Assembly: GCF_000003605.2 (NCBI RefSeq) | Contig: NW_003112478.1 | Location: 184,901 to 215,810 of the forward strand | From: Saccoglossus kowalevskii | Taxonomy: Eukaryota; Hemichordata; Enteropneusta; Harrimaniidae | Length of the DNA: 30,910 nt | Direction: 5' to 3' | Shown: positions 21,581-30,383 of the stretch, piece after piece | How the letters are laid out: each line of letters opens with the position of its first letter | Position numbering within the stretch: the first letter of the stretch is position 1 | Notes under the pieces: generated by a model | Told to the model about the DNA's origin: nothing | The model's database searches: none | Seen by the model: only the letters and a program-made list of their open reading frames with translations | Made by a program: the position numbers and the translations under genes

Positions 21581-22240
21581 TTGATTGCATTATTTGATGA
21601 AGATGACACAGAGTTTCAAACTGTATGTGTCCCAATTGATGAACCCACCAACTATACATCACGTGATATAATGACTATTTTGAAAAACAACAAGAAACAA
21701 ATTCTCGGTGAACAACATTACTTACAAGATCGATTAGGCATGCTCACAACCTCCCAGAAATATTTTTTGAAGAAATGAGCAATAGTTCAAACAAGCAAGT
21801 TTTTGCCTTTATTACAGGCCCAGGGGATAGAGTTTTTCACTTCATACCTTACTACTTCATTATGAATTCCCTGGGTTAATTGTAGAAGTTCTGGCAACAT
21901 CTGGTTCAGCAGCATTATTAATTGGCAGTCAAACTATTCAGTCTTTTTTTAGACTTACTCCTGATCTTTCTAGTAGCATGGCTTACAATGACCAGATCTG
22001 GAATTCAATTTCTGTCACATATATCATCACCATAGATGAGATTAGCATGCTAACTGCTGAGTTACTTGAAAAAATTGACATGTTATGTAGAACTACATCC
22101 CCGACATCCCATTCGGTAGTAAATCTGTGTTGTTATTTGGTGACCTTTACCTACTTTTCCAGCAGTTCTTTCACAGGAGTGTAGTAGAAAGATATATTCA
22201 TCTCTGTGGTCGCTTTTCAGCCCATTTTTTCCTATCTTAG
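21581..22240 (+). pseudogene. Helitron Pif1-like helicase, N-terminal half
   Basis: Walker A should follow FAFITGPG at about 21802-21825. Instead the sequence runs on without the GTGKS residues, so about 13 bases including the nucleotide-binding Lys codon appear deleted. Downstream in another frame are LATSGSAALLIG and QTIQSFFRL (motif Ia of Pif1-like helicases). Walker B, IITIDEISML, has DEIS at 22035-22046. A shifted LLFGDL (motif III) follows near 22131-22150. ATP hydrolysis could not work with this Walker A loss, even apart from the stops. Confidence 0.8.
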
Positions 22241-22299
22241 AACTGCAGACACAAGGATGACTTGGTCTATGCTGAGATGTTAACTAAAAATAAAAAAAT

Positions 22300-23158
22300 G
22301 GGTTGCATACATCAACAGTTCTGAAATTACTTAAAACCAGAATTTCTGATCAAGGCCATGTTAAAGGTTCAGAGTGTGATTTATGTTACCATTCTGCTGC
22401 CATTGTAATTTGTTCTAAACACAAGGAAATCTAACAAATCAATCAAGATATTCAAAGTACTGCACTCCCAAATAGCCGCACATATTATTTACATGCTACA
22501 GACTATGATGATGCTGACCAACCTCTTACTAATTCAAAATCTCAAATTCTAAATAGAGTGAACAGTTTTATGCCTCAGCAAATAGAAGATTCATTCAAAA
22601 TTGATGATACAAAATATGAATATCCAAGTGGGGTTGCTAATGAGACACAGGGAATACTCAACTCCGTTTTAAACAAAGTGTTGTTTATTAAGAAATTAAA
22701 TTCAAATACTATTATTCCTGTTACCAGAGTGAGACAGAAGGTATCCCTATCTACTAACAACTCCTTTGCTTACAGAATACAGTATCCTGTAATTCATTGT
22801 TTTGCATCTTCAGTCCATAAACTGCAAGGAACAACATTCAAAACTGCCTTCATTCTTCTGTAGAGTATCAACAATAAACAACCTTCATCTTCTTAGTTTT
22901 TCTGAAAATGTCATATTTCCCGACCCGACTGTACAGAAAATTATGGCACATGCTGAACAATCTAATCAATTATTACAGGTTTCAACTACTGCAAATACCA
23001 AGATGTTACAGTTCATGGTGATTCAGGTTATTAATGACATAACTAATAGTACCAAGTCATATGCATTTAACGCTGACATTGAACATGCTCGATATATAAT
23101 GAGTAAACTTTCACTTAGACTGTTAATATCTACAGTACATTCTGCTCAAATCAATTAG
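22300..23158 (+). pseudogene. Helitron helicase, C-terminal half
   Basis: Fragments read AIVICSKHKEI and INQDIQSTALPN (the motif before the 2B insertion), then a 101-codon open frame at 22558-22863 ending in VIHCFASSVHKLQGTTF. That matches helicase motif VI of Pif1-like enzymes (IHKxQGxT). A shifted frame continues VSTINNLHLLSFSENVIFPD, the usual region after motif VI. The arginine-finger surroundings are disrupted by the frameshift at about 22860. Confidence 0.8.
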
Positions 23159-23280
23159 ATAATCACCACCTTCCAACCCACATTTGCATTTATTCACTCC
23201 AACATTCGTTCATTGCATCCATCCATTTATGATTCAACACAGCATCGAACCTCGCAGACAGGAACTGAACACATCCTGTA

Positions 23281-23722
23281 TTAGTAGAACATCAGCACCC
23301 AGTGTGTACTACTGTTGCTGATGGTAACTGCATCTTTCATATGATTTCTTTCCTGCTGACAGGTACTGAGAAATACAGTATACACTATAATGAAATATAG
23401 TACTAATTTCTCAGATCTGCTGAAAGAGGACCACCTCAGAAGAAAATTATCTGTTGCAGAGGGTGATCTAAACAAAGAATTGGATGATTTGATTTTGACA
23501 TCTCAGACATAGAGAATGTTGGGTGGAGAATATCACCTCTTAGCCCTCAGTATAGCTCTGTGAGGAGATATACATATTAATGGTTCCTTCGTTAATCCTG
23601 AGACCAAACAGTTTATCATTCCATATAGTACATCATCTGCACAATTGCAAAGATTGTTTGCACAACACAAGAGAAAGACATGTGGTCATTTAGTGTATAC
23701 TACACCACAACACATTCGATAA
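23281..23722 (+). pseudogene. OTU-like cysteine protease segment of the Helitron
   Basis: Frame 23281-23400 reads TTVADGNCIFHMISFLLTGT. The DGNC at 23320-23331 is the OTU catalytic Asp-Cys motif, followed by the usual F-x-x-x-S. After a frameshift, 23522-23722 reads GGEYHLLALSIAL, TGA, GDIHINGSFVN and CGHLVYTTPQHIR. WGGExxLxALS and IxI are standard in the second half of OTU domains. OTU enzymes cleave ubiquitin linkages; its role inside Helitrons is not known to me. Broken by at least two stops and one frameshift. Confidence 0.7.
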
Positions 23723-23859
23723 ATGACAATGTCCCAATATGTTTTTTTTTATGAACAGAACACCATCCCCAATGTTTTTTACCTGACCACAAATATCCTC
23801 TATTTCCCCAACCACTAACTGAATATATATATTTCTAAATTTATTCCATACAATATGCC

Positions 23860-24246
23860 ATGTGCTCTACACCAGTATGCCCCTACCATCACCTGAGGAG
23901 GCGCCATCAATATATAGATTCCCACTGCCATCTAGATCAGAGTACATGGATATCAGAAATAAAATTCCCCAAAAACTACAGTAGATGCATTACAAATTTT
24001 TGTTTTCCAGAATATTACAACAATTTTTTTTCTATTCCAGATGACAGAACTTGGGCAACACTTTAGTTTCATGCAAAACATCTTTACCATCCAAAGGTTG
24101 TTGCTATTGGTGAGACCAATCTGTTATAGCTTGCAGTATCCAGTCAACTACCGATAGTGATTCACTGCCGAGAGATGCACGCTGAATCATTTTCCCTTGC
24201 ATCAAAATATCTTCTACACACCCACCAAATACATCTTCATTGTATA
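23860..24246 (+). pseudogene. TatD/TATDN2-like metal-dependent DNase remnant
   Basis: One frame from ATG 23860 stays collinear to about 24246 with stops only at 24064-24066 and 24127-24129. It begins CSTPVCPYHHLRRRHQ, perhaps the end of a Cys/His finger. IDSHCHLD follows (HxH at 23923-23931), then FPKNYSRCITNFCFPE, HPKVVAIGE, LPIVIHCREMHAESF and HQIHLHC. These match, in order, the first metal-ligand motif, the FPxxFxGCIxxFCxP block typical of TATDN2, the Glu ligand, the IHCRE His and the HxHC His of TatD nucleases. The terminal Asp ligand is absent because homology stops at an AT-rich tract. Loops between blocks have been lost in frame. It may be a domain once carried by the adjacent Helitron or a separate decayed gene. 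Confidence 0.75.
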
Positions 24247-24980
24247 ATACAAGTATACATAAAGCAACTCGTGTCTATTCTTCACCTATCAATTCAAAAT
24301 GCCAATGTAATATTCATTATTTTGTTTATTACATTATTATTAATCTATTATTATAAGCCCTTATATTCATTGCATATTTATTAATACCAATACTTTGCCA
24401 CCTACCACTATTGTTTGTGATGTACTTTTATATTATTTGTTAATAAAAAAAAAACATACATCTATAACGTCCCATGTAATACGTTATTCGAAGGTGAGGT
24501 CATATAACTCATGTTTGCCCATAGCAAATCCGCAATTATAACTGTCCTATAAATGTACCTTATCAATGTACAATAATTACCCGAGTCGGTCACTTTGTCA
24601 GTAGCATATATTTCGGTTGCTACGCGATTTACTCCAAATCGTCACACTGTAGTAAACACTTATTATAAAATAAAATCACCATGATTAAAAAAAAATTAAT
24701 TTTTTTTTGGAATGCATTTTTTATATTGGTACGTTCTGATAGTTATCAGTTTATGGTTGTCAGAGCTGCCGGAAAACTAATCATCTGCTTTCAGTTTAGT
24801 CAATATTTGTTGTTCTTTGTTATACCTCCCACGTCCTGATACATTCTGTTGTTTATCATTTATTGCTCGACAGAGCTATCAGTTAGTATTACTTTTGTGT
24901 TATGTGGGATCAAATGTTGTAAAAACAGCATGTATATTTTTTGTATTTTTTAGTTTGTATTCTCATACCACCTCTGGCAT
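24247..24980. other. AT-rich stretch after the TatD remnant
   Basis: The TatD frame continues open to 24384 but encodes low-complexity hydrophobic sequence without family features. A ten-base A run lies near 24445. Nothing else supported. Confidence 0.4.
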
Positions 24981-24982
24981 GA

Positions 24983-25607
24983 TTGGCTGCTTGGGTATTG
25001 AAGAAACATTTCTTTATCCAAGATCTTCGCCAATGTTTTCCTCATGTAGCATCTAGTATTTCCACTACTACAAATATTTCTTCTGCTATGTTACTGGACT
25101 GCAATTACATTACTCACTTCGAACTGAAATACCCTGTTCACATATGTGATAGGCACCTTATTTCAGATGATATTGTTGTGTTATCACTTCTCAAATCTCC
25201 AGATATTAACTTTCATTACTTTCTTGCCAATGAGTGCATTAACTTTCATTCATCCACAGACAGTAATCAATCCATCACCAGCCTGCTTACTGTTCTTAAC
25301 AACTACAATGTCACCATTTCACCAGAAAAGATAACATCATGTTCTCTAACAGCATTTTCTTTAGTATTAAGCAGTATTTAGTATTAGTATTAAGCATAAA
25401 TTGTACCTTATTCATTTCAAAAATAATCCCGATATTGTTCTAACCCATAACATTCAGAAACACCTACAATTAATACCTATACTTTTTAATGAGTGTGATA
25501 AGTTAGACAAATTTTCAACTTTTGTGGTTACCATTTTTTCAAATGAAAATAATGATAGCATCGAAGATTTATATGCTTTAGAATTTGTTAACTATTCCAC
25601 TGTTTAA
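24983..25607 (+). pseudogene. Unrecognised open frames, probably one decayed protein
   Basis: Frames 24983-25381 (132 codons) and 25401-25607 (68 codons) have ordinary protein-like composition, unlike most of the window. They include CNYITHFELKYPVHICDRHL, LSLLKSPDINFHYFLAN, HIQKHLQLIPILFNECDKLD and FVVTIFSNENND. They are separated by a TA-rich slip near 25380. I recognise no family. Position and strand suggest they belonged to the same element as the Helitron/TatD remnants. Confidence 0.35.
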
Positions 25608-25710
25608 CGAAGACACAGCATCATTGTAAGAAAATACCCACAAACAACAACATGTATGTATTTTAAATGATTTCACTTTATATATAATTACTGTTATTAT
25701 TCATTCTAGC

Positions 25711-26170
25711 CAAAATGCAATCACTCAGCACATTAGAAAGCCGCTATGGATGCTGGTCTGCAAGAAGACTATACCAGCTGAAAGAAACCCAAATGAAAAT
25801 AAAAAAGATGAAGCAAGCACTTCAGGAATTACTTTCAAAACAAAACAAAAAACACTGAAAAGAAAGTTAAAAGCGGTTACTAAACAAAAAAACAACAACA
25901 ATATTTGGACTTATTAAAAAACAAAAACCTATGTTTTCCCCATCAAAACTATATGGAAATGCAATTGAATTGGAATATTCCTATGAGCCCCGTGATTGTT
26001 TGGCCATCCCATTAAGACAAACTGATACTTCCACTGATACAACGATCACTATGGATTCTCCAACATCCGAATTCCTGACTGAAAATTCTTCATCCCCAGA
26101 TGTGGATGACTCCATTGTCCCCATTAATCTACATGTTCCTGAACAGTTTGCTCCAACAGTTACAAATTAA
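25711..26170 (+). pseudogene. Unrecognised coiled-coil-like and acidic reading frames
   Basis: After an acceptor-like ATTCATTCTAG, two frames compete. One reads STLESRYGCWSARRLYQLKE followed by Lys/Gln-rich heptad-like sequence to TGA near 25857. The other reads QHIRKPLWMLVCKKTIPAER to a Lys-rich tail. Frame 25931-26170 follows with a Ser/Thr/Asp-rich C-terminus (DSPTSEFLTENSSSPDVDDS). A GTAAGA donor-like site at 25627 would make an 84-base intron. Composition suggests a nuclear, DNA- or chromatin-associated protein, but no family is recognised. Confidence 0.3.
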
Positions 26171-26467
26171 AGGGGAGCAGAGGTGTGGCTTTTGACACTC
26201 TGTACATGAAATCTGAGATCTATGAATGAATTCTGTCGATAAAAACAACTTGTATGTGCTGCGAAGTCCCCTAAATATCGGGTATAAAACGGGCTGTGAA
26301 GCAGACGACAAACGTCCACTTTTCCTGGCGTCATTTCGCCTCTAGATGGCCAGTCAAATGATGTCATCAGTGAACACTGATAATTGAACCCATTCATGCT
26401 AGTACGTCAATCCCATAGAAATGCTACTATGAAAGACCATGTTAACTGTCAATTTAAAAGTTGTAAC

Positions 26468-26607
26468 ATGGCGAGGTGTTGTGTTATGAATGCCATAACG
26501 ATTCATGCTAAGTTTCTCGAAATCCCAAATAAAAAATCACGTTGTTGGTTGCGAGAAATCGGCAGAAGAACTAACCTGAAAATGATGACACTACAGCGTT
26601 CTGGCTA
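26468..26607 (+). pseudogene. Broken THAP-type zinc finger
   Basis: From ATG 26468 one frame reads MARCC. A +1 frame supplies YECHNDSC, and the first frame then gives KFLEIP, KSRCWLREIGR and TNLK. A shifted frame then reads ENDDTTAFW. Read across the shifts this follows a THAP domain: an initial CCVxxC, a KFxxIP basic block and WLxxIGR, before the missing C-x-x-H pair. THAP domains are DNA-binding modules common in P-element-like transposases and their domesticated relatives. With at least three frameshifts in about 140 bases it is a pseudogene. Identification is by pattern and moderate. Confidence 0.5.
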
Positions 26608-26615
26608 ATAGTCAA

Positions 26616-27499
26616 CAGTGAGTGAATAAATATTGTACGAGTTAAAACTAAATGAGAAATATGCTAATGCCACCCCTGCCCTCCGGCGTTCATGGGACTC
26701 CGACGGGGCGAGGCAGATGATGAAACTTCCGTTCACCAGTCTAAATAAACTCCGCAGGATACCAATAGTAGTCTTCCTCCTCACAATCACAGGGGCTGTC
26801 TCGCGTACCAAAGACAGGCTTGATGGTTTGGGGTAGAGGAGTTGGCATGCAGATACAGTCAGGGAATGAGTCAGTCAACCCCAAAAAACCAACCAACACA
26901 TATACTTCGGTTATGAACAGAGACAGGTATACTGCCAATTTAATATAATAACGTCAACATTAACCTCGCCACATAACACAATTGAGTAAAGCCTACTATC
27001 AAAAGGTATACAGTATTAATCTGACAGGACCTGGCAAATAAACCAAGTCAATCCAACAGGCTGACCAAATTAACCCAGTGGCGCCTTGTCACTGGAAAAA
27101 CAAAATCACATAAAATTAACCTGAGTAAAGTTCACTCTACAGTACTGTTTCGTAAGGTACATGGAGTACCTCACTCATCAGGAGTTAAGACTTTATTTAA
27201 TAAACCACCGAAACAGACTACGTTATAAGCGCTACAGATTTGCATAACAATGGAGTGTGTTTACGATATTAAAACTAGTTGTTGCATAGCAACGATTTGG
27301 CTCTGTGTCTACAGGAAGAAAAAAGCTCATTTCTTTTATTTAAACTACAGTAATGTGGTTGGAAAATTATAATATATTTCTCTCTAATACATAAGTTGCA
27401 ACATTTGCTTGAAGTATTGTATGGTGCAGCACGCAATAACACTCTCCATTTGATGTCGTAATCAATGTTATTGTCTTTTAATGACCAAGCTTATTTACT
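26616..27499. other. Stretch between the THAP remnant and repeat copy B
   Basis: A less AT-rich block at about 26660-26870 is open on both strands (26633-26836 plus, 26741-26938 minus), without family features. The rest is AT-rich. It is probably the remainder of the THAP-bearing element or host intergenic DNA. Confidence 0.35.
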
Positions 27500-28009
27500 C
27501 AATCTGATTAAAATCTGATGTAGTGTACGGGCTTTAATTATTTTGGCTATAAACTTATTTTAATTTTATTTTTTATTACTTTTGTTATTAATGCCTTTTT
27601 ATTTTATTTTACTTTGATATTGATTTTTTTTAATTCCGCCCTACATACATCTGATCCGACGCCTACGTAAGTCCCGTTCAAATCTCGCGTAAGTAACAGC
27701 CAATCACAGGCCCCCTTTTATACAGGCTGTCGGTTGCTTACTTTTCAGTGTAGCGATACTCTACGGGCAATCTTTCTGTACATTATATTTTGCCCACTTG
27801 AATAAACCATTAATAGAAAATTGCTAGTATATTTTTATTTACAAAAGAAATTCCACAGCATTTTACAATTTTTGTCATTACATTGAATATTTTGTTCACT
27901 TCCAACAAATGTGTACACTTCCTGATACATCTTCGCCAGCCAAGGTTCGTTTATTCAGTCATCACTTCAATTTTACATCAAACACTGAGCATAATTATCT
28001 AGAATGGAA
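27500..28009 (+). repeat. Dispersed repeat family, copy B (inverted relative to copy A)
   Basis: Begins CAATCTGATTAAAATC and ends TATCTAGAATGGAA. It is the reverse complement of positions 1-500 with scattered substitutions and small indels, for example an extra TAATT after GGGCTT. An AATAAACC signal-like sequence lies in the second half. No open frame of note. Because both copies share both visible ends, this is probably close to the full unit. Confidence 0.85.
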
Positions 28010-28487
28010 GCAAAAAAATAAGTAAATCGTAATGATTAAGACACTGTAAACAGCTATAGTAAACAATGCAAATTTTAAATTGTATAACGGTCACCGGCCC
28101 ACGGCATCGACGCAAAAAATTGGAGCAAAAAAATATTTCCTGATCAATTGCGATGTGTTCCAAATAAAAAATATTTTATTCCAGTCCAAATCAGCTCAAT
28201 TACTTTAATAAAGAGTTATTGTATAATGTACAAAATGATACATTTTGATGAATATTTACAGCTACGGCTTCAATACCGTAGACGGTTTTGACCCAATCGT
28301 CAACAAAACATCACCTGTCTCCAGGGCAAGCGACTGGAAAAAGACACCGGTGTTCGGTCGAACCGGTGGAAACAAAATCGTCACTCCCAGAATAACTACG
28401 CAAAATAAAGATCTAAACTCGAACCATTCGAGCCACAATATATACATAAAAAAATGACTTTCGTTGCATTTGCAATGATAAACTTAC
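28010..28487. other. Unassigned sequence between repeat copies
   Basis: A 70-codon plus-strand open frame (28245-28457) begins next to an acceptor-like ATATTTACAG at about 28251-28260 and reads YGFNTVDGFDPIVNKT. It matches nothing I recognise. A minus-strand frame overlaps it. No firm gene. Confidence 0.3.
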
Positions 28488-28534
28488 CAACAAGCTGTGT
28501 TCTTCTCGGTCCTAACGTCGGTATAATCCGCCAT
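28488..28534 (-). other. Possible first coding exon on the minus strand
   Basis: Minus-strand AAAATGGCGGA (a strong initiation context and also a YY1-like word) opens MADYTDVRTEKNTAC and runs to a consensus donor TTG|GTAAGTTT at 28488-28487. A CRE palindrome TGACGTCA lies about 40 bases upstream (28573-28580). No second exon was recognised toward lower coordinates, and adjacent repeat copies suggest it could be part of a transposable-element leader. Confidence 0.2.
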
Positions 28535-28650
28535 TTTATGTTTGAGTGTGTTTGCCACCTGACTCTGCCCAGTGACGTCATTATGTGCGCTATAGAAGGT
28601 CTGTGATTCGTTGACTAAAATCGTCGACAGTGGGTCTCGTTGAAATCTCG

Positions 28651-28833
28651 TTACATAGGCATCGGCTCAGATGTATGTAGGGCGGAATTTTACAAAAATC
28701 TTAAAATCAAAATCAAAGTAAAATAATAAAATAAAAAGGCATTAATAACAAAAGTAATAAAACATAAAATTAAAATAAGTTTATAGCCAAAATAATTAAA
28801 GCCCGTACACTACATCAGATTTTAATCAGATTG
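28651..28833 (-). repeat. Dispersed repeat family, copy C (partial)
   Basis: Same orientation as copy A and closely matching its segment 336-500, from TTACATAGGC through ATTAATAACAAAAGTAATAA to ATCAGATTTTAATCAGATTG. Similarity to A and B stops at about 28651. The CAATCTG terminus (read on the minus strand) is again exact, and here it adjoins the Penelope-like coding remnant without a gap. Confidence 0.85.
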
Positions 28834-29138
28834 GTATTTACTGAGCTCTGTTGCGTTTCTCAATGATTGGTTGCGTAGCGATGCTGTGTGGTTTCTGTAT
28901 CGGGTTTTAAATTCATTTCCTGTTAGTCCCACATATGTTTCACACTTGTTGTTGTCTTGCCGTCTGATATTAGCTTGGTAAACCAAGGCCGATTGTAAAC
29001 AATTTCCGTCTAAGGGGCATTCAGATTTCTTACGGCAGTTACATAATCTGTTGATCTCGGTACTGGGTGTATTGGTGTTGGCCGCTGTAAGTTGTTGTTT
29101 GTTTTGATTGCAGATTATTTGCTTCACGTTATTCGTAC

Positions 29139-29141
<3 letters not shown>
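28822..29141 (-). pseudogene. Penelope-like retroelement, GIY-YIG endonuclease remnant
   Basis: Reading down the minus strand from about 29141, the frame gives SCTNNVKQIICNQNK and CNCRKKSECPLDGNC. These are the Cys-rich linker between reverse transcriptase and endonuclease. TYVGLTGNEFKTRYRNH (28888-28938) and NATELSKY follow. This matches the GIY-YIG endonuclease of Penelope-like elements, which nicks target DNA for priming. Homology ends at the TAC of SKY (28834-28836). The next bases belong to the CAATCTG repeat, which supplies three codons and the stop at 28822. The reverse transcriptase is absent: upstream sequence turns into an AT microsatellite. Confidence 0.85.

Positions 29142-29201
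<60 letters not shown>
29142..29201. repeat. AT dinucleotide microsatellite
   Basis: About 30 uninterrupted TA units at the upstream edge of the Penelope-like fragment. Translated on the minus strand they give an artificial Tyr-Ile run. Confidence 0.97.
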
Positions 29202-29204
<3 letters not shown>

Positions 29205-29846
29205 ATAAACAAGTGGTGCCTACCAGAATAAACAATTCGTTGTAGTTATGTGGGTCGACACACTGGTCTTTTGGTTCCATCTATAAAAGCTAAACAGTTT
29301 TTGAGGGGGCATTTGTCACCAATTCTGGAATTTTGAGAGATTCCTAATCTTGAAAATAAGAGAAAAAATCAAACACAGAATTATATAGTTCACATTAAAA
29401 TTTATAATCATGATTAAAAAGAATATTGTTGTAAAATACATACCCGCTAGAAAGTATTTACGTCATATGATCGTTTTCGTAATTAAAAATAACAATTCCT
29501 GGTAACATGTATTGTCTTTAAAATATACTAAATTTAAGAAAAACTATCGCATTTTAGTCAAAATAAAATGGTTGATTTGTGTTTAGTTTTTTTTATGTAT
29601 GTAGACGTTTGTTTAGTGAGCGAAAATCCCTATGGTTAACTATGGGAGCGCGCTCATTTGCATATCATTAAAATTTCGCGCCATACAACAGGTGCGATAG
29701 TCGTGTCCTTTCCCATGCAAATTTGAACCAATTGGAAAGCTGAAATTATTTCAACACTCGTTTCTGGGTGGGAATACCTGTCAAATAAATATTCCTATCG
29801 AGGTCATAGTATCAGATACGTAATTTTTATTTACAAACATTGAGCC
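29202..29846. other. Non-coding stretch before the Tc1-like transposase
   Basis: AT-rich with short A and T runs. It should contain the left end of the Tc1-like element, but no terminal inverted repeat could be paired, because the right end of that element is missing. Confidence 0.4.
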
Positions 29847-30383
29847 ATGCCGAAAGTTAGGGAATTGTCAGAATTTACCAAAGGGAACATTGAAGCACTG
29901 TATACAGAGGGAGTTCACAACAGGGAAATCGCAAGAAGACTGGTAATTTCTGAAGGCTTCATACGTTTCAACCTGCGAAAACTTCGTCTGAGAGGTAGTA
30001 TGGGCAATCGTCGTCGACCAAGGCGTACAACGGAACGCGAAGACCGGCTACTCATCCGGTCTAGTTTAGCGAATCGGTTTCACACTGCCCGTGATTTGCG
30101 TGCCAATTTTAAACAACTCACTGGGAAAAGATTGAGTCTGAGCATAATAAAATCAAGACTATATAAAGATGGTAATCTTCGAGGCTGTGTTGCTAAAAAG
30201 AAACCAAAACTACAACGTAGACACATCGCATTTGCCAGACAACACACCGACTGGACTCCGGCACAGTGGGCTCAAGTTATCTGGTCGGTCGAATCCAAGT
30301 TTACGGTGTTTCATAGCCGTGGAAGATTATTTGTACGTCCGAGACCAGGGGAAGAGTCAGTGATTGATCTAGGAATTCATTAA
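29847..30383 (+). pseudogene. Tc1-like transposase, 3'-truncated and catalytically dead
   Basis: Starts MPKVRELSEFTKGNIEALY. The first helix-turn-helix includes NREIARRLVIS. A GRPR-like hook, RRRPRRTTEREDR, comes next, then a second helix-turn-helix ending RLYKDGNLRG. The start of the DDE domain reads TDWTPAQWAQVIWSVESKF. In Tc1 transposases WSDESKF carries the first catalytic Asp; here the codon is GTC (Val), a single-base change from GAC. Sequence matches the family to about RLFVRPRPGEES and then diverges before a stop at 30381-30383. At 178 codons it is about half the usual 340, and the other two acidic residues are absent. The first 165 codons contain no stop or frameshift, suggesting a fairly young insertion. 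Confidence 0.9.

Larger units (their letters stand above)
19540..23722 (+). mobile_element. Decayed autonomous Helitron (Rep, helicase, OTU)
   Basis: Collinear fragments of one rolling-circle transposon polyprotein lie on the + strand, broken by many stops and frameshifts. The order is N-terminal Helitron-like region, Rep HUH nuclease, two-tyrosine block, Pif1-like helicase, then an OTU cysteine-protease-like segment. A live copy would nick DNA at its 5' end with Rep, unwind it with the helicase, and insert between A and T. OTU domains are known from some animal Helitrons. The true termini (5' TC and 3' hairpin with CTRR) were not located, so the limits are those of recognisable coding sequence. 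The element is plainly non-functional. Confidence 0.9.

Noticed and set aside
26605..26938. Overlapping frames on both strands as a Cys/Pro-rich protein
   Set aside because: Both strands are open over a less AT-rich block, there is no start or splice logic, and no motif supports either.
1..28009. The inverted copies A and B as terminal repeats of a single 28-kb transposon
   Set aside because: An intact host gene and unrelated elements lie between, and a third copy occurs outside. Independent insertions or a rearrangement are simpler.
29142..29280. Tyr-Ile repeat protein N-terminus fused to the Penelope-like endonuclease
   Set aside because: It is only translation of the TA microsatellite. 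The upstream part has no Penelope homology.
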